A stretch of DNA of 64,000 nt from the NCBI RefSeq assembly GCF_000203815.1, contig NW_004457735.1:124001-188000 (forward strand). Reading direction: 5' to 3'. Positions 1 to 10,553 of this stretch are shown one piece after another. The DNA is from Cavenderia fasciculata. Taxonomy: Eukaryota > Evosea > Eumycetozoa > Acytosteliales > Cavenderiaceae. How positions within the stretch are numbered: position 1 is the first letter of the stretch; each line of letters starts with the position of its first letter. Below the pieces are notes generated by a model. That model was not told where the DNA came from. It did no database searches and saw nothing but the letters and a program-made list of their open reading frames with translations. A program made the position numbers and the translations under genes.

Positions 1-242
1 CTAAGCATAAAATATTCTAAAATTATTAAAGGACAAGAAAGGCTATTAGGTTATTGAAAAAAAGTGGAACTACTTTTTAAAAGTAGGCAAGCTATTTAAT
101 TCTTCCAAACAATAATAATAAAAAAAGAACTCTTTAATTTGAAAGAGTTGGTCAAACCAAGACTATAGATAGATATATTATCTCTTTTTAATCTTATTGC
201 TAGTATATAATAAATATTAAAAAGAGTTGAGAGTGTTTTTAT

Positions 243-656
243 TTACAAAAAATCAGTAATTGATTTCTTTGGTGGTGGACCTTTTGGTGTTTCTGGTTTC
301 TTGGTCATCTCTTCAAACATTAAAATCTTTTGAAGGATTGAACTCTTCTTGCCAGTCATCATAACAAGAAAGTCTCTAAATGTGATGGTTTCACCGTTGC
401 TAGATACTTCGGCCATCATCTTTTTGAGTTCCAAATGTGTCTTGGTTTGTCCAACTCTCTCCAACATCAACTTCAACTCCATCATGTCGATATCACCACT
501 ATTGTTGACATCGTAGGCCATAAATTGTTCTTTATACTTTTGAATCAATGCCTCCTCTACTTCAGGGAATTCAGCTGATATGGAATCCAAGTCATTCTCT
601 TGTTGTTTCTTCAACTGACCAAATACTTTTCCACCTTGATGTGAATGTGTTGTCAT
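243..656 (-). CDS. AIF1/Iba1-like EF-hand calcium-binding protein
   Basis: Single-exon 137-residue protein. A canonical 12-residue EF-hand loop starts near residue 49 (DVNNSGDIDMME, with acidic or polar residues at positions 1, 3, 5, 7, 9 and 12). It is followed by a helix with THLELKKMMAEVSS and a second, degenerate EF hand that has lost most ligand residues. The tail, with KSSILQKILMFEE and a GPPPKK segment, matches the end of animal allograft inflammatory factor 1 (Iba1), as does the length of about 140 residues. AIF1 proteins bind calcium and bundle actin in membrane ruffles and phagocytic cups, so a cytoskeletal role is likely here by family knowledge only. The ATG follows an AT-rich leader and no intron is needed. 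Confidence 0.85.
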   Translation of the reverse strand: MTTHSHQGGKVFGQLKKQQENDLDSISAEFPEVEEALIQKYKEQFMAYDVNNSGDIDMMELKLMLERVGQTKTHLELKKMMAEVSSNGETITFRDFLVMMTGKKSSILQKILMFEEMTKKPETPKGPPPKKSITDFL

Positions 657-852
657 TTTTCTCTACTCTTTAAAGTTTAAATAAATAAATAATATATGTT
701 GCCTTTGAGCAATTTAAATAATAACTAACAACAAACTGGCAATCAAGCTATTCAAACAACAAAAATTTAACTGAACCACTGTTTTGGGGTTTGAAAAAAA
801 TATCTTTCCAAAATTCAAGTAAAAAACATTGGATGGGGTAGGCATTTATTTT

Positions 853-2254
853 CTATAGATTTTTAAATACATCTTTAAATCGGTTACTATTGGATGTACT
901 CCATGCAGCAGTAATATATAAAAGTGATGCAAAAACATTGAAATAATTGGTCCATGGAAGGTATTGTGGGAAAAACGCTAGATATAGGGAATAGGTGGTG
1001 GAGGCTACCAAGGCTGCTTGTCTCTTCCAAGGTGTATTTCTAGATAAAAGAAAAGATGATAGGAAAAAGATCCAACTCTTTCTGGCAGCATTGGAAATGG
1101 CTTCGAGTAGTAATAGTACCACTCGTTTTCTACTCTCTGGCACGCCAATCGTAACAACGTGCAACAATTTCATTTTCTTTTGTTTGCTAATATACATGAC
1201 CACTCTAGAGATTGATACCCAAATACCCAACAAAAAGTTGCTAGTAATTAAAACACGACGAGAATACTTTAATCCCCATTTCATTCTTCCTTGTTCTTCT
1301 TCCATCTCTTTGATCCTATCTTTTAATAATTCAACTTCTGCCAAAATTGCTTGTATTTGTGTTTCTAATCTATGTACAATTTCTATAGAAAATAATAAAA
1401 GTAATTAATTATTGACATTTACAAAAAATCTATGATACAATACCATCTTTTGTTTCATAATTATTATTATTATTATTATGTTGGTTAGAGGTTAATCTAT
1501 AAAGATTATTGGTACTACCATTACTCTGTTGATATTTTGATGATAGGTATGGACTTGGAAGTGTATTATTACCATTATTACCATTATTATTAAAAGATGA
1601 AATGTTGAATGGTAAAAAGGAGGGTGATGGTTGTTGATAATTGGTTGTTGTAGTAGTTGTGGTTATAGTATTTACAGAAGGTTGTGACGAGATGTTTTGA
1701 ATGTTGTTGATACTTGGACTGTTGCTTAGTCCATAGTTTGCTAGATTTGGATAACTTATTGCTGTTATGTTGTAATTGGTTTCACGTGGTGTGTGACGTG
1801 GTGTATATCCACCATTGGAGCTTTGTTGTTGTTGTGGTTGTTCATTGTTGTTGGAAGATGTAATAGATGGTGATTGAAGTAAAGGATTCTGATTCAAGAA
1901 TGGTGTACTCTTACTTCTCTTCATATATGATTCTGAAGAATAGATGTTACTACTATTGAATCCTCCTCCAACTCCACCGGCACCGCTACTAAATGATGGA
2001 GACCTATATTTATTGTACATGTTGTTACTATTGTTATTGTAATTAGAACTAGTTGGTGGAACAGCCGAAGTAGGAGTAGGTATATCATCTGTTACAAATA
2101 TAGGTAATAGTCCATTGATAGAGTTTATTACAGGTGAGTTGTTATGTGACGATGTTGTAGAATGATTGGTACTACTATTGTTACTACTATTATTATTACT
2201 ACTTTCGTTTGAATAGAGAGTATCTAGAATACTAACTGATTTTGATGATTTCAT
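853..2254 (-). CDS. Low-complexity protein with C-terminal coiled coil and membrane segments, two exons
   Basis: I do not recognise the family. Exon 1 is 1444..2254 and exon 2 is 853..1382. The 61-nt intron begins GTATTG and ends TTCTATAG. The stop codon seen when exon 1 is read on (1430..1432) lies inside this intron. The join (GAT G + AA ATT GTA) keeps the frame open and gives 446 residues. Residues 1-270 are Asn/Ser/Thr-rich with little fold. Exon 2 opens with a charged coiled-coil stretch (ETQIQAILAEVELLKDRIKE) and then three or four hydrophobic segments, so the C-terminal third is probably membrane-embedded. The exon 2 reading frame alone has no ATG near its start, which supports the splice. 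Confidence 0.7.
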
Positions 2255-2519
2255 AGCTCTCTCTTCTCTCTCTCTCTCTTCTCTCGATCTATCTATAAAT
2301 TATATTAAAGAAACACACAGCTGAGAGACATTATTGGAAAGGGGCATGAGTTGAACCACAATGGATTTAAATTGCGAGGGAACGAAATTTTTGAGAAATC
2401 GAGATGACATCATTGGTCTGATATCTTATATGACCGTCATCTATCAAGAATAATAAATTCAATTTATATTTATCATTGGTTTGGTGATGTAGAAATTTAT
2501 TTAAAATTTTAAATAATAT

Positions 2520-2771
2520 TAAACATTTTTTAAAATTAGCTTCACGGCAAAGTTAACTCTTTTAACTTCATGCGAATTCTTCGTCTTCGTGTTCATACGA
2601 TGATACGATGGGCAGAATTCTAAAGAGAGATTTGCAGAGCGTACTATAGTATAAACCAACACCCAAAATGCACACAACAATAGAAAGAATATGAATACAT
2701 ACACCCGGGTTGCCATCTAATCCACAAGTTCCTTGACACGTTGTTCTTGATACAAACAGTTCGAACGACAC
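2520..2771 (+). pseudogene. Decayed copy of the 3' end of a LIMP-2/CD36-type gene
   Basis: On the plus strand, 2600-2690 resembles the last codons and 3' untranslated DNA of the LIMP-2-like gene at 13752 (that gene is on the minus strand). Shared features are an ATACGATGGG-like stretch, AAGAGAGATTTG at the stop, ATAGTATAAAC, and ACACCCAAAA followed by TGCAC. Further 5', AAAATTAGCTTCA also matches the downstream copy near 13.65 kb. The reading frame is not maintained, so it is a relic. The antisense strand happens to carry a Cys-rich open frame at 2568..2771 that I do not believe. The rest of 2255..3304 shows no convincing gene. Confidence 0.5.
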
Positions 2772-3304
2772 GCTTGCTTTGAATGGATCTCTTTGCGTAG
2801 GTGGTCAAATCAAAAGAAAGGCACTCTGCAATAACTCAAAACCTCGACCCAATCAACAGGTTTTGAACAACACCAGAAACTAGTTCAACGATCACCAACT
2901 CCAACCATTTGAAGTTTGATTCCCTTGCACCTTCAACCCCGATAATGTTTCAACAATCAACAACTCTAGCCTCGACTTGTGTGTGTGTGTGGGGGGAACC
3001 CTTGCACCGTTATCGTACCTATCAACTCGCGCTAGACTCTGATGACGCTTGTATGGTTGAAGGGGGTTCAATCTCTTACACAAGGGTGCACGGGCCCATC
3101 GGTGTTATGATAATGAAGATAAATTCTAAATATTTAGATCGTTATCAATCATTGTTCCCCTCTTCATCCCCAAGTTTAAAGGTAAGAAGACAAAAGGAAG
3201 GATCATTCATTCATAATTTAATATTTATATTCATATCTTTTTGTTGTAGTTTTAATCATAGTATCGATCAGGTTAGGTTCTAGGGATACCAAACAGTTTT
3301 AAAA

Positions 3305-5941
3305 ATGCCTAGAAAAAAGTAAATATTATTTTCTTGTATATATGCTACACTGCAATATTAATTCTCTCTACTATTTTTATATTAGCCACAGTATCGATGG
3401 AGGGAAACTGATCCTCAGCAACTTTGAGGAATACATCGAAGAAATTACTTCTCTTCTGGCGCCAATGGGATTGCGAATGGTTTACAGAGCGACGTTCGAT
3501 CCACTTCACTTTGTTGGCAAGACGATTCAAGATTTAAAACAAAACTGCGAACCATCTTACCATAGTCGTCTCGAAAAGTTGATCAAATTTGATTCAAAAA
3601 CTGGAATGATTGATGCCGACAACCCAATACTTACTACCATTGGATATGTCGGTTCTACAAAGGACCCATACAAAAGATTTAATGCTCACGCCAGACGTAC
3701 TAGCCAATGTTACCTCATCAATGCGTGCATCCGAACCTTTCGTTTTTTCACTGTCACAATCATTGACATTGGACCAGATTCAAAAGAAGGCTATGCGTTG
3801 GAAAAGTCTTATTTCACAAAACCAAGTCTCAACATTGCCGATATCAATGAAGACGATTTCGTCAAGATCAAGAAGATATTTTCTTTTCACCGTCCTCCTT
3901 GCAAACAAGAATATCTTCAATTCAAATTGTTCAACCAGTACATCCGAACCTTTTCAACGAATCATTTCACCGACCATTTCAATTATATGTACTCGTACCT
4001 CATGGAATCGTTTTACACTGGTCAATCCGTCGTCTTCAAGCTCCATTTTGGTGCCACTTCCGACATAGTCATCGCTCATCCACAATTGTTCATCGAAGAA
4101 TATGGGTTGACAGACATTGCAATGGATCCTATCAAATTCAACATCCAGCCTATCTTGGAGACGTGTATCTATTTGAACCAAGTACTGGGAAGGGATTGCC
4201 AAAAAGCCAGCTTTATCGGGCCCGATGGATTACCATACGCGATGAGTTGTCCATTAGCTTCCCACGGAATGGAGGAAGACCCAATACTTGCCAGTCTCGA
4301 CGTATCACTTAGACGTTCCATCACCTCTAACCATTTGGTCTACTTGCGTGGGGTCCATTTAACATATGGTCCATCCAGTGCCATAGAATGCATGTACCAC
4401 CAACTGAGCTTTGCCCCCCTCTCTAGGGATCAAATTATCACTCTACTGCAATCCATCAGCCAACAACAACAAGTCCACAACTCGGCCATCGAAGGCCTCG
4501 AGATGTTACCTATCCAATTCATGGGCACTACCATTTGGATCGACGTCTCAGCATTGGCTATTGACAGAGATTTTGTCCCCATCATGAAAATGGATAAAAA
4601 CTGTTGCCACAAATTCTTTGTCAAGGAAAAAAAGAATCTCGTCCACAGTGTATATTATACCGATGAAGAACAAATACATCTTTGTGAAAAGAAAGATGAT
4701 TGCCCATTACATCGTTTTCCAAATACAATGACCAAAGCTCAAATAGCTCACTCTCTTCTCATACACTATTATCATCTTTATCAAATTGACCCCAACAAGG
4801 AATCGGTTAAAGATAAAGTCTGGAAAAAGTTTGTTACACCGTACGAGGAGTGTATCAAAGCATTTGGAAAGGAGCATTATTATGGCATCTACATTTTCAA
4901 AGATTGTATCAGCAACAAGAAAGGCGAGATCCCTGCAATCACCAAAACAGTCAATGACGATGGATTTTATCTCAACTTGAATACCAACATTCCACTAAAA
5001 TACCACACAACTTTTAGCGATAAAGTATGGATACAACAACAATCAATGACTTCCACTGAAAGAGCAAATGAATTAATGTTAATTCACATGAAAGTTTTGG
5101 TGTCAATCTTGAATCAAATCATTCTCAAGTTTAGGGGTCCAACAATTCCCAAACCAAGTGATTTTGGTGACATCCCACATTTCAAACATTTTGAAAACTT
5201 TATCAAGAAGCTCATTTCATTGGCCAAGCTCAGCGAAGAAGATATCATCAAGATATGTACGATGCCAAAAGGTTGGGGTAACATTGTTCACTGTGGTCTT
5301 ACCAGTGGTAGTGTTCCAAAGGACCATCCAATCATTAATACACAAGTTAACCTTGAACTCGATGGAAATGAACTATCTACTCCATCAAAGGAAAAGTTAA
5401 AGGAGTTCCACAATGCATTCCATCGTGTGGAAGCTTGTTTTCCCTCGACCACCACCGTATCATTCACAAGTACTCCATTGCACAAGTTTGCCTTGTCAAA
5501 TAATGATGAACGTATGATATATATAAAAAAAAAAAAGTATCAATTAGATATATAAATATATTAACATATTTTCCCAAAGTATTACCAAACCTTCATCGTG
5601 GTAGGAGTGGTGTCGAAACCACTGATACTTATCAAGAGGTTTGGGATAACCTTGAGAATAGCCTGAATCTATTCTACAGTCATATGGGAGATCCTATGAA
5701 AAAGCAATCCATATTCGAGTTGGACAACAATCCCAATCACAACCATAATATGGAACAGGATGACCACTCTTCATCCACTTCTACTACTACTACTACAACT
5801 ACTACTACGACCAGTACAATTCAATACCAAGATGACTCTGATGATGATGATTTAAATGGTGTTGATTCAAATGAACACTGGATCCAAAGAAAGAAACAAA
5901 GATTTGACCAACCTTTCCACAAGGAACAAGAAGAGGATTAA
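3305..5941 (+). CDS. GIY-YIG-like nuclease-domain protein, three exons
   Basis: Exons 3305..3318, 3386..5511 and 5580..5941; introns GTAAAT...TATTAG (67 nt) and GTATGA...CAAAG (68 nt). The first exon is only ATG plus 11 nt (MPRK). The joined protein has 833 residues. Around residues 90-155 the order of conserved residues fits a GIY-YIG nuclease: Tyr in GYVGST (about 92), Arg in YKRFNAH (about 102), His (about 106), Glu in ALEKSYF (about 144) and Asn in PSLNIAD (about 154). The first GIY is weak (GMI). The remaining 680 residues match nothing I know; a CCHKFF...HLCEKKDDCPLH segment near residues 415-450 might bind metal. The C-terminus is Thr-rich and acidic with a basic KKQR patch. It could act in DNA repair or descend from a mobile nuclease; the sequence does not decide. 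Confidence 0.65.
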
Positions 5942-6043
5942 AAAAAACAATTCACAACTTAAAATAAATATATTAATAATAATAAAGTTTTTAGATTATA
6001 AATATATTGATATTTTATTAAATAAATAATTATTGTATTAAAT

Positions 6044-7185
6044 TTAATTGATAAAAGAGTTTATGCTTTCAGATTTATAACCATCCTTGGAATAGGTGAT
6101 TGGGAAGAAACTTTCTTCCATCTCTACAGAATTGTGTAACTTGTATCTACCATAGATGAATCCAACATCCTTTTCTTTGAATTTAGTCTTGTCTGGAATA
6201 AAACATAATGCATAGGCCATTCTCTCTGTTAAAAAAAAAATAGATCATTAATTTAACATTAACCATAATTGGAGTATGGTATATTTCCATCAAGGTTTAC
6301 ATACCATTCTTCATACTAGTATTTGAACCTGATCCATGCCAAGTCAAACCATGGTGAATACCACAACCACCTTTGGGGACTACAACTGGGACAACATCTG
6401 GTTTTTCAATACCTTCCTTTTGAGCAGCTTCGTTTAGGTTCTTGGTGTAAGATGGTGGAACATGGAAATTCTTGACCATACCAGAATGAGTGTTCCATTT
6501 ATGACTTCCCTTTACATACTCTAAAGTACCATTCTCTGTAGAAACATCAGTCAATGCCAACCAAATAGTGACAACTGAAACTGGATTGAAAAAAGTTAAA
6601 TATGGTTCATCTTGATGGAATTTGATTGGACCTCCACCAATTGGTTTCCACTAAAAGATATATGTTAGAAATTGTAAAAATTTAATAGAGATTTAAAATT
6701 ATTTACAAATAAATCATCTTGAGCAAGACGAGCACCTTCCCAACCCATTAAATCGGCAGCAACCTTTCCCAACTTTTCACTCAATGCAACTCTAGCAAAA
6801 CTAGGATCACACTTGAATGCATTGGCAAGTTCACGAGTAGTATCATTTCTTGATAAATTTGGTCTCCAATTTAATTCATCTAAAAAAAGAGAGAGAAGAA
6901 AAAAAAAACAAAATATTGAAAAAAAGAGTGAAAAAAAAAAAAATATTAATATAACATTATTTCTAAAATAGGGGAATATTATAAAAACCAAATTGATATA
7001 TTTTTTATATATTTCATACCTGGAAGAATATTTTTTGGATAATCTTCATTGAATAAAGGTTCAACTCTACAAGCAATTGATTCAACTTCATCCTTTGTTA
7101 GGATCTCATCGATTAATAGGAAACCATTGTTTTTGAATTCGTCCTTTTGCTTGTCAGAGATGTTGAATTGTTGATCGTTGTTCAT
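6044..7185 (-). CDS. PhyH-family Fe(II)/2-oxoglutarate dioxygenase, four exons
   Basis: Exons 7020..7185, 6707..6879, 6305..6650 and 6044..6225 give 288 residues. Introns start GTATGA, GTAAAT and GTATGT. The phytanoyl-CoA dioxygenase signature is complete: the HxD metal pair (H125 and D127 in FHQDEPY), the distal His (about H218 in GLTWHGSG) and the 2-oxoglutarate-binding Arg (about R230 in ERMAYALCF). The N-terminus (QKDEFKNNGFLLIDEILTKDEV) is the usual start of this fold. The family hydroxylates substrates from phytanoyl-CoA to small metabolites. There is no obvious peroxisomal C-terminal signal (ends FIN), so the substrate cannot be assigned. Confidence 0.85.
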
Positions 7186-7649
7186 TTTATAATATTACTA
7201 TTTATATTTCTATTTATTCTACTTTTGATAAATTAATATATTTTAAACTAAAAGAAATTTCAATTTTAAAATGAAAGCTAAAAGGAAAAATTAGTATTGG
7301 TAAAAACACAAAAATGGAAATTCTAAATATGTAAAATAGAGATAGCAAGGCTGCTACATACGTGGGCATTTATTTACGTGGCCCAATAATCCACTAAACA
7401 CATGCCCACTCAAATTTAAATATCCCCCAGGGAGTATATTAAATAAAAAAATATATGAAGAGTGGGTTGGGTTAAGCGGGTTTAAATGGGTGGTAAAGTG
7501 ATTTTATTTCTTTTTTTGGTTAAAAGATTTTGTTTTTTTTTTTGATTGAATAGTTGGGTGGAAATAATTAAAGGTGAGTAAGAGTAAATATTGGTCTATG
7601 ACTCTCCTTTACTTTTGAAAAATAATGATATTATATAAAATTGGAAAGT
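7186..7649. other. Spacer upstream of the PhyH gene
   Basis: AT-rich, no gene. It holds a perfect 8-bp inverted repeat (GTGGGCAT at 7362..7369, ATGCCCAC at 7402..7409) and two ACGTGG boxes, the only GC-rich patch in the spacer. It could be a regulatory site for the dioxygenase gene. Confidence 0.3.
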
Positions 7650-9131
7650 TTATTTCTTAATACTTTGTTTTTGTTCTGATTCATCTTTCCATTCAGCTTC
7701 TCTTGTGTTGTCGTAAGCGTAATTTTTGACATGTGAGAATAGAGCCTTGTTGGCAACACCTGGAATTTGATTGGTGACAAGACTTCTCTTTTGGAAACTA
7801 CGTAATCTATCTTTGAGTGGATGGAATGTTGGCTAAAAAAAAAAATTAAATAAATATTAAGATTATAATTATCTTTTTGTTTTGTTATTTACATTTGAAA
7901 GTTCAGATAAAGTAGAAGGTAATTCAGAAGGTAATAAAAATGCTTCAGTGATTGTATCGGCGACAGCGTTTGAAACTTTCTTTGTAGACTTTGCAGTTTC
8001 ATCTCTAGTTTTGGCACGATCTGCTCTTTGTGCTTCTATTTGTTGTTCGTGTTGATCGATCTTTTTGACGATTTTTTCAATGTGATCAATGTCTTGAGCC
8101 ATCTTGGCCTCCTTTTTTCTTCTAGAGACATCGCTTTGATGCTTGGCACGAGACATACTCTTTTTCTTTTCCTTCTTGGTCTTGATATCGTTGATGGAAA
8201 GCATTTGACCGAGTGACATGTTGACACCCTCCTTGGTCTTGATGACTGGCAATTGATCTCTTTCTTGTACCAACTTGATGTCTCTCTCCTTTTCGAGTTG
8301 GAGATCAACCTTGAGTTTCTTGACGATCTTTTCTGGCATCTCTTGGATGGTCAATCCTTGCTCGACTTGCTTTACATATCTTTCGGCCTTCTTTTCGATT
8401 TGAAGAGCCTTGTAGAGAGTTTGTTGATGCTCTTGTGGGACGGGACGATAAGACATACCGGCCGATGGCAATTCGACAGACTTGGAAGCCTTGACCAATT
8501 TGTTGTGAGTTGGACGGGGATGGTAGACGTCCTCTTCATTGGTATGTAGATAGCTGTTTTGGTCGATTTCCTGTTCATCCTCCCACAAGTCTTGTGTCTT
8601 TCTCTTGTTCTTTCCGGCCAACTCGTTCATCATGTGCTTTTTTTTGTTTGGTGTTGGTTTGTTCATGTCTTGGAGGTATTCGTTGCTGTATGGTTGCGAC
8701 TTTTTCTTTTGTAGATTGTTGACGGTTCTTGTGAGTAAAATCTCTTCACTCGAAAGTACATTTGTGGTTACATTCTTATTCTTTGAGATCTCTTCTACAT
8801 TGTCATTTGATGACAATATTTTCTCTGCTCTTGTCAATTTATTTTTTGCCAATTCTTTCTTTTGTTCTCTTTTATTTAATAGTTTTGGTGTTTCTTTAAC
8901 TAAATCGATAGATAGAAAAAAGAAATATTAATATCATATTGATAAAAGATTCTCTCCATTTCTTTACTAACCTGTTTTACTAATAGTGAATAATTGTTTA
9001 TCTGATTTCTCTTCAACTGGTTTACCAAACTTTAATTGATCTATAATCTCTTCATCTCTCTTTTCTGCGTACATCAAAGATACCTCTTTACGAGCTCTTT
9101 GATTCTTATTCTTTTTATGTTCGTGACCCAT
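7650..9131 (-). CDS. nop53: NOP53/GLTSCR2-like ribosome biogenesis protein, three exons
   Basis: Exons 8972..9131, 7893..8899 and 7650..7832 give 449 residues, close to yeast and human Nop53 (455-478). Introns begin GTTAGT and GTAAAT. The protein is highly basic with Lys-rich nucleolar-type stretches. The family core is visible in the middle (SYRPVPQEHQQTLYKALQIE, the counterpart of the SYNP...HQ...L..A..E motif). The last exon carries the DRLRSFQKRSL box that corresponds to the C-terminal F+SLQ+R motif of the family. Nop53 acts in 60S subunit maturation and recruits the exosome helicase Mtr4. It is divergent from GPN3 with only 242 bp between the two ATGs, so they may share a promoter. Confidence 0.7.
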
Positions 9132-9373
9132 CTTTTTATATCTATATCTATATTTTATATAACTACTATCCCCTCTCTAAAACAACTAATAATAATAATA
9201 ATAAAAAGAGACACAAAAAACCTTCATCAATTGTCCTCGTTCGGTTTTCTCACCAAACATTTAATTTTCGATTTTTCATTCTTTTTTTTTTTTTAATTAT
9301 ATAATCAGATTTATTATCATTGCAAGCATAGTATATTTCGTTGAACAAACATAAAGATAGATAAGAAAGATAA
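9132..9373. promoter_or_regulatory. Bidirectional promoter between nop53 and gpn3
   Basis: A 242-bp AT-rich spacer separates two start codons pointing away from each other. It contains T-rich and A-rich tracts and short TAA repeats but no distinct element I can name. Confidence 0.4.
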
Positions 9374-10435
9374 ATGGCAAAACATGCACAACTTGTAATG
9401 GGTCCTGCTGGTAGTGGAAAGGTATAAAGAAGAAAGAAAGAAAGAAAGAATGAAAAGTTATCAAGAAATGAATGTTTGCTTATTTACCTACCTACCTACT
9501 TATCTACCTACCTACTTAAGTCAACCTATTGTGATGCAATGAGAAAATATTGTGAAGAAATTAAAAGAGTAGTACATGTAGTTAATTTAGATCCAGCAGC
9601 AGAGGTATTTGAATACCCAGTGTCGGTAGATATCAAGAATTTGATCACCGTAGACGAAGTAATGGAAGAATTGGAATATGGACCAAACGGAGGATTGGTC
9701 TATGCAATGGAATACTTGATCGAGAATATGGATTGGTTTACCGATGAGATTGGAGACTATGACGAAGACTATCTTATTATCGATTGTCCGGGTCAAATTG
9801 AATTGTACAGTCATATCCCAGTCATGCGTACACTCGTAGAAACACTCAAACAAAATGGTTACAATGTATGTGCAGTCTTTTTAGTAGACTCTCAATTCAT
9901 TCTAGATAGTTGTAAATTTATCTCTGGATCTCTCATGTGTCTCTCTGCAATGATTCGTCTAGAAGTACCACATATCAACGTTTTAACCAAAGTTGATATT
10001 ATCAAAAGATCTCAACAAATTAAAGATATTGAAAGGTAAATCATAAAAGACATATATATTATATTATATTGATTACATGACACTAATCTTTCTTTTTTTG
10101 TTTTTTTTAATAGTTTTCTTGAAATGGAAGTACCAGATATTGTAGAAAGATTAGATAGTGAAACACATAATAGATATCATAAATTAAATAGAGCAATTGG
10201 AAAACTTGTATGTTATATATATTATATTTTTTGAATGACATTAATATTAATATTTTTTTAGCTTGAAGATTATAGTTTAGTTAGTTTTTTACCTTTGGAT
10301 ATTACTGATCAAGAAAGTTTAAATGTTCTATTACAACATATAGATAATTCTATACAGTACGGTGAAGATGTGGAGCCACAGGACCCCAAAAATGATTTCC
10401 CAGATGAAGAAGATGAAGATGATTATGATATCTAA
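9374..10435 (+). CDS. gpn3: GPN-loop GTPase 3 (RNA polymerase II assembly)
   Basis: Exons 9374..9421, 9521..10035, 10114..10207 and 10262..10435 give 276 residues; human GPN3 has 284. Motifs: Walker A GPAGSGKST (residues 10-18, interrupted by intron 1 between Lys and Ser), the defining GPN triplet in YGPNGGL (about 70-72), DCPGQIELY (about 104-112), VFLVDSQF and LTKVD. GPN3 works with GPN1 in assembly and nuclear import of RNA polymerase II. The C-terminus is acidic ([11 protein letters not shown]). Intron 1 holds a CTAC-rich tract. Confidence 0.95.
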
Positions 10436-10553
10436 ATATTATTAATAATAAAATAAATTAAATTATTTATTTGTGTAAATAAGAAAAAGAAAAAAACTAT
10501 TACATTCTATGTATGTTTTATAATGTACATTTAATTTATTTAATTTTTTTTTT

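Noticed and set aside
2980-3110. tRNA-like words (GGTTCAATC, a GC-rich patch) and an open frame at 2909..3283
   Set aside because: No acceptor stem or anticodon arm can be drawn on either strand, and the open frame has no family signal.
3240-3400. CATAGTATCGAT near 3255 and CACAGTATCGAT at 3387, as if exon 2 of the GIY-YIG gene had been duplicated
   Set aside because: Similarity covers only about 12 bases and does not extend on either side.
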